From Auanema rhodensis (lineage: Eukaryota; Nematoda; Chromadorea; Rhabditida; Rhabditidae), in assembly GCA_964057225.1 (NCBI GenBank), contig OZ059899.1, forward strand, positions 2,914,001-2,978,000: a DNA stretch of 64,000 bases, read 5' to 3'. Each line of letters starts with the position of its first letter. Positions within the stretch are counted from its first letter, which is position 1. The notes under the pieces were generated by a model. That model saw only the letters and a program-made list of their open reading frames with translations, searched no databases and was not told the origin of the DNA. Shown here piece after piece: positions 53,659 to 64,000 of the stretch. A program made the translations under genes and the position numbers.

Positions 53659-56600
53659 TTTCGAAAAAATTTTTGTCAAAATGTTTTTGGAAGCAATGTT
53701 GAGTGTACATGGAAACTCAACATACACTAATGCATCATTTTTCAAACGATCATAACTAATTTTTGTATTAAGCGTTTCTCAATGTAGTATAGTGCATTCG
53801 ATGCGGATTTTTAAGCTGCGTCGATCTGTGTTATCAGATTTGCGCTAGCTTAAAAATGCACCGAGATATCAACTGATATAAGTTCACACATATATACCCG
53901 ATTTTCACCCTGAAGAATTAATTTTTTCGTTGAATAACATTGTCCATCGTTTTTGCCTTGAAAAAAGGAATCTAAAAACATCTACTTTTTGCTAAATTAT
54001 TTTGAAATGTTTCGAAAAAATTTTTGTCAAAATGTTTTTGGAAGCAATGTTGAGTGTACATGGAAACTCAACATACACTAATGCATCATTTTTCAAACGA
54101 TCATAACTAATTTTTGTATTAAGCGTTTCTCAATGTAGTATAGTGCATTCGATGCGGATTTTTAAGCTGCGTCGATCTGTGTTATCAGATTTGCGCTAGC
54201 TTAAAAATGCACCGAGATATCAACTGATATAAGTTCACACTTATATCCTCGATTTTCACCCTGAAGAAATAATTTTTTCGTTGAATAACATTGTCCATCG
54301 TCTTTGCCTTGAAAAAAGGAATCTAAAAACATCTACTTTTTGCTAAATTATTTTGAAATTTTTCGAAAAAATTTTTGTCAAAATGTTTTTGGAAGCAATG
54401 TTGAGTGTACATGGAAACTCAACATACACTAATGCATCATTTTTCAAACGATCATAACTAATTTTTGTATTAAGCGTTTCTCAATGTAGTATAGTGCATT
54501 CGATGCGGATTTTTAAGCTGCGTCGATCTGTGTTATCAGATTTGCGCTAGCTTAAAAATGCACCGAGATATCAACTGATATAAGTTCACACATATATACC
54601 CGATTTTCACCCTGAAGAATTAATTTTTTCGTTGAATAACATTGTCCATCGTTTTTGCCTTGAAAAAAGGAATCTAAAAACATCTACTTTTTGCTAAATT
54701 ATTTTGAAATGTTTCGAAAAAATTTTTGTCAAAATGTTTTTGGAAGCAATGTTGAGTGTACATGGAAACTCAACATACACTAATGCATCATTTTTCAAAC
54801 GATCATAACTAATTTTTGTATTAAGCGTTTCTCAATGTAGTATAGTGCATTCGATGCGGATTTTTAAGCTGCGTCGATCTGTGTTATCAGATTTGCGCTA
54901 GCTTAAAAATGCACCGAGATATCAACTGATATAAGTTCACACTTATATCCTCGATTTTCACCCTGAAGAAATAATTTTTTCGTTGAATAACATTGTCCAT
55001 CGTCTTTGCCTTGAAAAAAGGAATCTAAAAACATCTACTTTTTGCTAAATTATTTTGAAATTTTTCGAAAAAATTTTTGTCAAAATGTTTTTGGAAGCAA
55101 TGTTGAGTGTACATGGAAACTCAACATACACTAATGCATCATTTTTCAAACGATCATAACTAATTTTTGTATTAAGCGTTTCTCAATGTAGTATAGTGCA
55201 TTCGATGCGGATTTTTAAGCTGCGTCGATCTGTGTTATCAGATTTGCGCTAGCTTAAAAATGCACCGAGATATCAACTGATATAAGTTCACACTTATATC
55301 CTCGATTTTCACCCTGAAGAAATAATTTTTTCGTTGAATAACATTGTCCATCGTCTTTGCCTTGAAAAAAGGAATCTAAAAACATCTACTTTTTGCTAAA
55401 TTATTCTGAAATTTTTCGAAAAAATTTTTGTCAAAATGTTTTTGGAAGCAATGTTGAGTGTACATGGAAACTCAACATACACTAATGCATCATTTTTCAA
55501 ACGATCATAACTAATTTTTGTATTAAGCGTTTCTCAATGTAGTATAGTGCATTCGATGCGGATTTTTAAGCTGCGTCGATCTGTGTTATCAGATTTGCGC
55601 TAGCTTAAAAATGCACCGAGATATCAACTGATATAAGTTCACACTTATATCCTCGATTTTCACCCTGAAGAATTAATTTTTTCGTTGAATAACATTGTCC
55701 ATCGTCTTTGCCTCGAAAAATGGAATCTTAAAACATCTACTTTTTGCTAAATTATTTTGAAATTTTTCGAAAAAATTTTTGTCAAAATGTTTTTGGAAGC
55801 AATGTTGAGTGTACATGGAAACTCAACACACACTAATGCATCATTTTTCAAACGATCATAACTAATTTTTGTATTAAGCGTTTCTCAATGTAGTATAGTG
55901 CATTCGATGCGGATTTTTAAGCTGCGTCGATCTGTGTTATCAGATTTGCGCTAGCTTAAAAATGCACCGAGATATCAACTGATATAAGTTCACACTTATA
56001 TCCTCGATTTTCACCCTGAAGAATTAATTTTTTCGTTGAATAACATTGTCCATCGTCTTTGCCTCGAAAAATGGAATCTTAAAACATCTACTTTTTGCTA
56101 AATTATTTTGAAATTTTTCGAAAAAATTTTTGTCAAAATGTTTTTGGAAGCAATGTTGAGTGTACATGGAAACTCAACATACACTAATGCATCATTTTTC
56201 AAACGATCATAACTAATTTTTGTATTAAGCGTTTCTCAATGTAGTATAGTGCATTCGATGCGGATTTTTAAGCTGCGTCGATCTGTGTTATCAGATTTGC
56301 GCTAGCTTAAAAATGCACCGAGATATCAACTGATATAAGTTCACACATATATACCCGATTTTCACCCTGAAGAATTAATTTTTTCGTTGAATAACATTGT
56401 CCATCGTTTTTGCCTTGAAAAAAGGAATCTAAAAACATCTACTTTTTGCTAAATTATTTTGAAATGTTTCGAAAAAATTTTTGTCAAAATGTTTTTGGAA
56501 GCAATGTTGAGTGTACATGGAAACTCAACATACACTAATGCATCATTTTTCAAACGATCATAACTAATTTTTGTATTAAGCGTTTCTCAATGTAGTATAG

Positions 56601-56817
56601 TGCATTCGATGCGGATTTTTAAGCTGCGTCGATCTGTGTTATCAGATTTGCGCTAGCTTAAAAATGCACCGAGATATCAACTGATATAAGTTCACACTTA
56701 TATCCTCGATTTTCACCCTGAAGAAATAATTTTTTCGTTGAATAACATTGTCCATCGTCTTTGCCTTGAAAAAAGGAATCTAAAAACATCTACTTTTTGC
56801 TAAATTATTTTGAAATT
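53659..56817 (+). repeat. 3159-bp (9-monomer) tandem duplication, copy 2
   Basis: It is collinear with copy 1. Similarity at this offset runs on to 56945, where atgtaatat replaces atgtagtat (53787). No difference between the copies was noticed within the unit. Confidence 0.85.
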
Positions 56818-57359
56818 TTTCGAAAAAATTTTTGTCAAAATGTTTTTGGAAGCAATGTTGAGTGTACATGGAAACTCAACATACACTAATGCATCATTTT
56901 TCAAACGATCATAACTAATTTTTGTATTAAGCGTTTCTCAATGTAATATAGTGCATTCGATGCGGATTTTTAAGCTGCGTCGATCTGTGTTATCAGATTT
57001 GCGCTAGCTTAAAAATGCACCGAGATATCAACTGATATAAGTTCACACTTATATCCTCGATTTTCACCCTGAAGAATTAATTTTTTCGTTGAATAACATT
57101 GTCCATCGTCTTTGCCTTGAAAAATGGAATCTAAAAACATCTACTTTTTGCTAAATTATTTTGAAATTTTTCGAAAAAATTTTTGTCAAAATGTTTTTGG
57201 AAGCAATGTTGAGTGTACATGGAAACTCAACATACACTAATGCATCATTTTTCAAACGATCATAACTAATTTTTGTATTAAGCGTTTCTCAATGTAGTAT
57301 AGTGCATTCGATGCGGATTTTTAAGCTGCGTCGATCTGTGTTATCAGATTTGCGCTAGC

Positions 57360-59114
57360 TTAAAAATGCACCGAGATATCAACTGATATAAGTTCACACT
57401 TATATCCTCGATTTTCACCCTGAAGAAATAATTTTTTCGTTGAATAACTTTGTCCATCGTCTTTGCCTTGAAAAAAGGAATCTAAAAACATCTACTTTTT
57501 GCTAAATTATTTTGAAATTTTTCGAAAAAATTTTTGTCAAAATGTTTTTGGAAGCAATGTTGAGTGTACATGGAAACTCAACATACACTAATGCATCATT
57601 TTTCAAACGATCATAACTAATTTTTGTATCAAGTGTTTCTCAATGTAGTATAGTGCATTCGATGCGGATTTTTAAGCTGCGTCGATCTGTGTTATCAGAT
57701 TTGCGCTAGCTTAAAAATGCACCGAGATATCAACTGATATAAGTTCACACTTATATCCTCGATTTTCACCCTGAAGAATTAATTTTTTCGTTGAATAACA
57801 TTGTCTATCGTCTTTGCCTTGAGAAATGGAATCTAAAAACATCTACTTTTTGCTAAATTATTTTGAAATTTTTCGAAAAAATTTTTGTCAAAATGTTTTT
57901 GGAAGCAATGTTGAGTGTACATGGAAACTCAACATACACTAATGCATCATTTTTCAAACGATCATAACTAATTTTTGTATTAAGCGTTTCTCAATGTAGT
58001 ATAGTGCATTCGATGCGGATTTTTAAGCTGCGTCGATCTGTGTTATCAGATTTGCGCTAGCTTAAAAATGCACCGAGATATCAACTGATATAAGTTCACA
58101 CTTATATCCTCGATTTTCACCCTGAAGAAATAATTTTTTCGTTGAATAACATTGTCCATCGTCTTTGCCTTGAAAAATGGAATCTAAAAACATCTACTTT
58201 TTGCTAAATTATTTTGAAATTTTTCGAAAAAATTTTTGTCAAAATGTTTTTGGAAGCAATGTTGAGTGTACATGGAAACTCAACATACACTAATGCATCA
58301 TTTTTCAAACGATCATAACTAATTTTTGTATTAAGCGTTTCTCAATGTAGTATAGTGCATTCGATGCGGATTTTTAAGCTGCGTCGATCTGTGTTATCAG
58401 ATTTGCGCTAGCTTAAAAATGCACCGAGATATCAACTGATATAAGTTCACACTTATATCCTCGATTTTCACCCTGAAGAAATAATTTTTTCGTTGAATAA
58501 CTTTGTCCATCGTCTTTGCCTTGAAAAAAGGAATCTAAAAACATCTACTTTTTGCTAAATTATTTTGAAATTTTTCGAAAAAATTTTTGTCAAAATGTTT
58601 TTGGAAGCAATGTTGAGTGTACATGGAAACTCAACATACACTAATGCATCATTTTTCAAACGATCATAACTAATTTTTGTATCAAGTGTTTCTCAATGTA
58701 GTATAGTGCATTCGATGCGGATTTTTAAGCTGCGTCGATCTGTGTTATCAGATTTGCGCTAGCTTAAAAATGCACCGAGATATCAACTGATATAAGTTCA
58801 CACTTATATCCTCGATTTTCACCCTGAAGAATTAATTTTTTCGTTGAATAACATTGTCTATCGTCTTTGCCTTGAGAAATGGAATCTAAAAACATCTACT
58901 TTTTGCTAAATTATTTTGAAATTTTTCGAAAAAATTTTTGTCAAAATGTTTTTGGAAGCAATGTTGAGTGTACATGGAAACTCAACATACACTAATGCAT
59001 CATTTTTCAAACGATCATAACTAATTTTTGTATTAAGCGTTTCTCAATGTAGTATAGTGCATTCGATGCGGATTTTTAAGCTGCGTCGATCTGTGTTATC
59101 AGATTTGCGCTAGC
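57360..59114 (+). repeat. 1053-bp trimer, one full and two-thirds of a second copy
   Basis: The monomers at 57360 and 58413 share gaataactttg and tatcaagtgtttc. Those at 57711 and 58764 share gtctatcg and ccttgagaaatgg. The middle standard monomer at 58062 has no third-position partner after 58764, because the next monomer (59115) is the cttgttg type. Confidence 0.8.
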
Positions 59115-62100
59115 TTAAAAATGCACCGAGATATCAACTGATATAAGTTCACACTTATATCCTCGATTTTCACCCTGAAGAATTAATTTTCTTGTTGAAT
59201 AACATTGTCTATCGTCTTTGCCTCGAAAAATGGAATCTAAAAACAGCTACTTTTTGCTAAATTATTCTGAAATTTTTCAAAAAAATTTTTGTCAAAATGT
59301 TTTTGGAAACAATGTTGAGTGTACATGGAAACTCAACATACACTAATGCATCATTTTTCAAACGATCATAACTAATTTTTGTATTAAGCGTTTCTCAATG
59401 TAGTATAGTGCATTCGATGCGGATTTTTAAGCTGCGTCGATCTGTGTTATCAGATTTGCGCTAGCTTAAAAATGCACCGAGATATCAACTGATATAAGTT
59501 CACACTTATATCCTCGATTTTCACCCTGAAGAAATAATTTTTTCGTTGAATAACATTGTCCATCGTCTTTGCCTTGAAAAATGGAATCTAAAAACAGCTA
59601 CTTTTTGCTAAATTATTCTGAAATTTTTCAAAAAAATTTTTGTCAAAATGTTTTTGGAAACAATGTTGAGTGTACATGGAAACTCAACATACACTAATGC
59701 ATCATTTTTCAAACAATCATAACTAATTTTTGTATTAAGCGTTTCTCAATGTAGTATAGTGCATTCGATGCGGATTTTCAAGCTGCGTCGATCTGTGTTA
59801 TCAGATTTGCGCTAGCTTAAAAATGCACCGAGATATCAACTGATATAAGTTCACACATATATACCCGATTTTCACCCTGAAGAATTAATTTTTTCGTTGA
59901 ATAACATTGTCCATCGTTTTTGCCTTGAAAAAAGGAATCTAAAAACATCTACTTTTTGCTAAATTATTTTGAAATGTTTCGAAAAAATTTTTGTCAAAAT
60001 GTTTTTGGAAGCAATGTTGAGTGTACATGGAAACTCAACATACACTAATGCATCATTTTTCAAACGATCATAACTAATTTTTGTATTAAGCGTTTCTCAA
60101 TGTAGTATAGTGCATTCGATGCGGATTTTTAAGCTGCGTCGATCTGTGTAATCAGATTTGCGCTAGCTTAAAAATGCACCGAGATATCAACTGATATAAG
60201 TTCACACTTATATCCTCGATTTTCACCCTGAAGAAATAATTTTTTCGTTGAATAACATTGTCCATCGTCTTTGCCTTGAAAAATGGAATCTAAAAACATC
60301 TACTTTTTGCTAAATTATTTTGAAAATTTTCGAAAAAATTTTTGTCAAAATGTTTTTGGAAGCAATGTTGAGTGTACATGGAAACTCAACATACACTAAT
60401 GCATCATTTTTCAAACGATCATAACTAATTTTTGTATTAAGCGTTTCTCAATGTAATATAGTGCATTCGATGCGGATTTTTAAGCTGCGTCGATCTGTGT
60501 TATCAGATTTGCGCTAGCTTAAAAATGCACCGAGATATCAACTGATATAAGTTCACACTTATATCCTCGATTTTCACCCTGAAGAAATAATTTTTTCGTT
60601 GAATAACATTGTCCATCGTCTTTGCCTTGAAAAAAGGAATCTAAAAACATCTACTTTTTGCTAAATTATTTTGAAATTTTTCGAAAAAATTTTTGTCAAA
60701 ATGTTTTTGGAAGCAATGTTGAGTGTACATGGAAACTCAACACACACTAATGCATCATTTTTCAAACGATCATAACTAATTTTTGTATTAAGCGTTTCTC
60801 AATGTAGTATAGTGCATTCGATGCGGATTTTTAAGCTGCGTCGATCTGTGTTATCAGATTTGCGCTAGCTTAAAAATGCACCGAGATATCAACTGATATA
60901 AGTTCACACTTATATCCTCGATTTTCACCCTGAAGAAATAATTTTTTCGTTGAATAACATTGTCCATCGTCTCTGCCTTGAAAAAAGGAATCTAAAAACA
61001 TCTACTTTTTGCTAAATTATTCTGAAATTTTTCGAAAAAATTTTTGTCAAAATGTTTTTGGAAGCAATGTTGAGTGTACATGGAAACTCAACATACACTA
61101 ATGCATCATTTTTCAAACGATCATAACTAAATTTTTGTATTAAGCGTTTCTCAATGTAGTATAGTGCATTCGATGCGGATTTTTAAGCTGCGTCGATCTG
61201 TGTTATCAGATTTGCGCTAGCTTAAAAATGCACCGAGATATCAACTGATATAAGTTCACACATATATACCCGATTTTCACCCTGAAGAATTAATTTTTTC
61301 GTTGAATAACATTGTCCATCGTTTTTGCCTTGAAAAAAGGAATCTAAAAACATCTACTTTTTGCTAAATTATTTTGAAATGTTTCGAAAAAATTTTTGTC
61401 AAAATGTTTTTGGAAGCAATGTTGAGTGTACATGGAAACTCAACATACACTAATGCATCATTTTTCAAACGATCATAACTAATTTTTGTATTAAGCGTTT
61501 CTCAATGTAATATAGTGCATTCGATGCGGATTTTTAAGCTGCGTCGATCTGTGTTATCAGATTTGCGCTAGCTTAAAAATGCACCGAGATATCAACTGAT
61601 ATAAGTTCACACTTATATCCTCGATTTTCACCCTGAAGAAATAATTTTTTCGTTGAATAACATTGTCCATCGTCTTTGCCTTGAAAAAAGGAATCTAAAA
61701 ACATCTACTTTTTGCTAAATTATTTTGAAATTTTTCGAAAAAATTTTTGTCAAAATGTTTTTGGAAGCAATGTTGAGTGTACATGGAAACTCAACACACA
61801 CTAATGCATCATTTTTCAAACGATCATAACTAATTTTTGTATTAAGCGTTTCTCAATGTAGTATAGTGCATTCGATGCGGATTTTTAAGCTGCGTCGATC
61901 TGTGTTATCAGATTTGCGCTAGCTTAAAAATGCACCGAGATATCAACTGATATAAGTTCACACTTATATCCTCGATTTTCACCCTGAAGAAATTATTTTT
62001 TCGTTGAATAACATTGTCCATCGTCTTTGCCTTGAAAAAAGGAATCTAAAAACATCTACTTTTTGCTAAATTATTCTGAAATTTTTCGAAAAAATTTTTG

Positions 62101-64000
62101 TCAAAATGTTTTTGGAAGCAATGTTGAGTGTACATGGAAACTCAACATACACTAATGCATCATTTTTCAAACGATCATAACTAATTTTTGTATTAAGCGT
62201 TTCTCAATGTAGTATAGTGCATTCGATGCGGATTTTTAAGCTGCGTCGATCTGTGTTATCAGATTTGCGCTAGCTTAAAAATGCACCGAGATATCAACTG
62301 ATATAAGTTCACACATATATACCCGATTTTCACCCTGAAGAATTAATTTTTTCGTTGAATAACATTGTCCATCGTTTTTGCCTTGAAAAAAGGAATCTAA
62401 AAACATCTACTTTTTGCTAAATTATTTTGAAATGTTTCGAAAAAATTTTTGTCAAAATGTTTTTGGAAGCAATGTTGAGTGTACATGGAAACTCAACATA
62501 CACTAATGCATCATTTTTCAAACGATCATAACTAATTTTTGTATTAAGCGTTTCTCAATGTAGTATAGTGCATTCGATGCGGATTTTTAAGCTGCGTCGA
62601 TCTGTGTAATCAGATTTGCGCTAGCTTAAAAATGCACCGAGATATCAACTGATATAAGTTCACACTTATATCCTCGATTTTCACCCTGAAGAAATAATTT
62701 TTTCGTTGAATAACATTGTCCATCGTCTTTGCCTTGAAAAATGGAATCTAAAAACATCTACTTTTTGCTAAATTATTTTGAAATTTTTCGAAAAAATTTT
62801 TGTCAAAATGTTTTTGGAAGCAATGTTGAGTGTACATGGAAACTCAACATACACTAATGCATCATTTTTCAAACGATCATAACTAATTTTTGTATTAAGC
62901 GTTTCTCAATGTAGTATAGTGCATTCGATGCGGATTTTTAAGCTGCGTCGATCTGTGTTATCAGATTTGCGCTAGCTTAAAAATGCACCGAGATATCAAC
63001 TGATATAAGTTCACACTTATATCCTCGATTTTCACCCTGAAGAAATAATTTTTTCGTTGAATAACATTGTCCATCGTCTTTGCCTTGAAAAAAGAAATCT
63101 AAAAACATCTACTTTTTGCTAAATTATTTTGAAATTTTTCGAAAAAATTTTTGTCAAAATGTTTTTGGAAGCAATGTTGAGTGTACATGGAAACTCAACA
63201 TACACTAATGCATCATTTTTCAAACGATCATAACTAATTTTTGTATTAAGCGTTTCTCAATGTAGTATAGTGCATTCGATGCGGATTTTTAAGCTGCGTC
63301 GATCTGTGTTATCAGATTTGCGCTAGCTTAAAAATGCACCGAGATATCAACTGATATAAGTTCACACTTATATCCTCGATTTTCACCCTGAAGAAATAAT
63401 TTTTTCGTTGAATAACATTGTCCATCGTCTTTGCCTTGAAAAAAGGAATCTAAAAACATCTACTTTTTGCTAAATTATTCTGAAATTTTTCGAAAAAATT
63501 TTTGTCAAAATGTTTTTGGAAGCAATGTTGAGTGTACATGGAAACTCAACATACACTAATGCATCATTTTTCAAACGATCATAACTAATTTTTGTATTAA
63601 GCGTTTCTCAATGTAGTATAGTGCATTCGATGCGGATTTTTAAGCTGCGTCGATCTGTGTTATCAGATTTGCGCTAGCTTAAAAATGCACCGAGATATCA
63701 ACTGATATAAGTTCACACTTATATCCTCGATTTTCACCCTGAAGAAATAATTTTTTTGTTGAATAACATTGTCCATCGTCTTTGCCTTGAAAAATGGAAT
63801 CTAAAAACATCTACTTTTTGCTAAATTATTTTGAAATTTTTCGAAAAAATTTTTGTCAAAATGTTTTTGGAAGCAATGTTGAGTGTACATGGAAACTCAA
63901 CATACACTAATGCATCATTTTTCAAACGATCATAACTAATTTTTGTATTAAGCGTTTCTCAATGTAGTATAGTGCATTCGATGCGGATTTTTAAGCTGCG
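59115..64000 (+). repeat. Right-end monomers with 1053- and 2457-bp echoes
   Basis: Variants recur at trimer spacing: caacacacac at about 60740 and 61794, and atgtaatat at about 60453 and 61507. They also recur at seven-monomer spacing: ctgtgtaatcag at about 60145 and 62603. These offsets carry one extra base because the monomer at 60870-61221 is 352 bp. The two monomers at 59115-59816 keep an old tctgaaatttttcaaa variant otherwise seen in block 1. Confidence 0.7.
60870..61221 (+). repeat. 352-bp variant monomer
   Basis: A single A is inserted near 61130 (ataactaaattttt instead of ataactaattttt). It also has gtctctgcc. The insertion shifts the phase of all later monomers by one base. Confidence 0.85.

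Larger units (their letters stand above)
47532..62627 (+). repeat. Region with the catatata-subfamily monomers
   Basis: Fourteen monomers carry acacatatatacccg in place of acacttatatcctcg, at 47571, 47922, 48273, 49326, 50379, 50730, 51432, 53187, 53889, 54591, 56346, 59856, 61261 and 62314. They nearly always also carry catcgtttttgcc and gaaatgtttcg. The rest are standard monomers with gaaataatttttt or gaattaatttttt. The 48273 copy has gaaatttttcg and so looks like a hybrid. Confidence 0.85.
1..64000. repeat. 351-bp satellite DNA array, whole window
   Basis: The sequence returns to the same word (ttaaaaatgcaccgagatat) every 351 bases from position 1, at 352, 703, 1054, 1405 and so on. No non-satellite stretch longer than about 20 bp appears anywhere. 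Orientation switches twice, at about 22790 and about 37349. Full monomers are 349-352 bp; shorter or composite units occur only at 28.3-35.8 kb and 37.4-43.2 kb. Base composition is about 31% G+C. Long homogeneous arrays of this kind are typical of centromeric or pericentromeric heterochromatin; that location is inferred, because no flanking chromosome sequence is present. Confidence 0.99.
37365..64000 (+). repeat. Block 3: + orientation satellite
   Basis: From tattttgaaatttttcgag onward all monomers read on the + strand to the window end. The first 6 kb contain the 571-bp composite units. From about 43.2 kb every unit is a full-length monomer, and after about 48 kb variation between monomers is low. 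The window ends 320 bases into a monomer that starts at 63681. Confidence 0.95.

Noticed and set aside
1-64000. CRISPR array
   Set aside because: There are no short repeats separated by unique spacers. The whole 351-bp unit repeats, and A/T-rich diverged monomers are not spacers.

Overview
The whole 64 kb window is one uninterrupted tandem satellite DNA array. I find no protein-coding gene, RNA gene, transposon, CRISPR array or unique sequence. The unit is a 351-bp monomer, about 69% A+T (108 G/C counted in the first 351 bases), repeated roughly 180 times. The array runs off both ends of the window. CpG is not depleted: 12 per monomer where base composition alone predicts about 8. With the ~350-bp unit length, high A+T and higher-order structure, this suggests (peri)centromeric heterochromatin of a eukaryote with little CpG methylation, most plausibly an insect. 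The sequence does not name the species.

Layout. Block 1 (1-22790) carries monomers in the + orientation, almost perfectly in phase. It shows shifting higher-order repeats (HORs) of 702, 1404, 2457, 1053, 702 and 1404 bp. Block 2 (22791-37348) is in the opposite orientation. Its first ~3 kb is a near-perfect mirror of the end of block 1, giving a large palindrome with 2.97-kb arms and a 158-bp spacer. It then holds monomer-scale gains and losses, a 1997-bp HOR (five full monomers plus one 242-bp deleted monomer) present 2.7 times, and rearranged 455/571-bp composite units. Block 3 (37365-64000) returns to the + orientation after a 16-bp filler. It starts with 571-bp composite arrays, a 3468-bp tandem duplication and a second, wider inverted repeat (1.7-kb arms at 35614-37348 and 43889-45623). 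After that it is more homogeneous, with a 3159-bp (nine-monomer) tandem duplication, 1053-bp trimers, and a distinctive subfamily marked by three linked changes.

Each monomer holds three dyad symmetries. The largest is an 11-bp stem that straddles the chosen monomer boundary and encloses a second 5-bp stem. The inversion breakpoint at 22790 and the recurrent deletion junction of the 571-bp unit both fall inside this dyad. Sequence variation is uneven: about 175-267 and 296-351/1-65 of the monomer are nearly invariant, while about 66-165 and 268-292 hold most of the variants. The short recurring open frames of 63-68 codons are by-products of the satellite sequence. The value of the window lies in its record of satellite turnover: unequal exchange, deletion, local duplication and two fold-back-like inversions.
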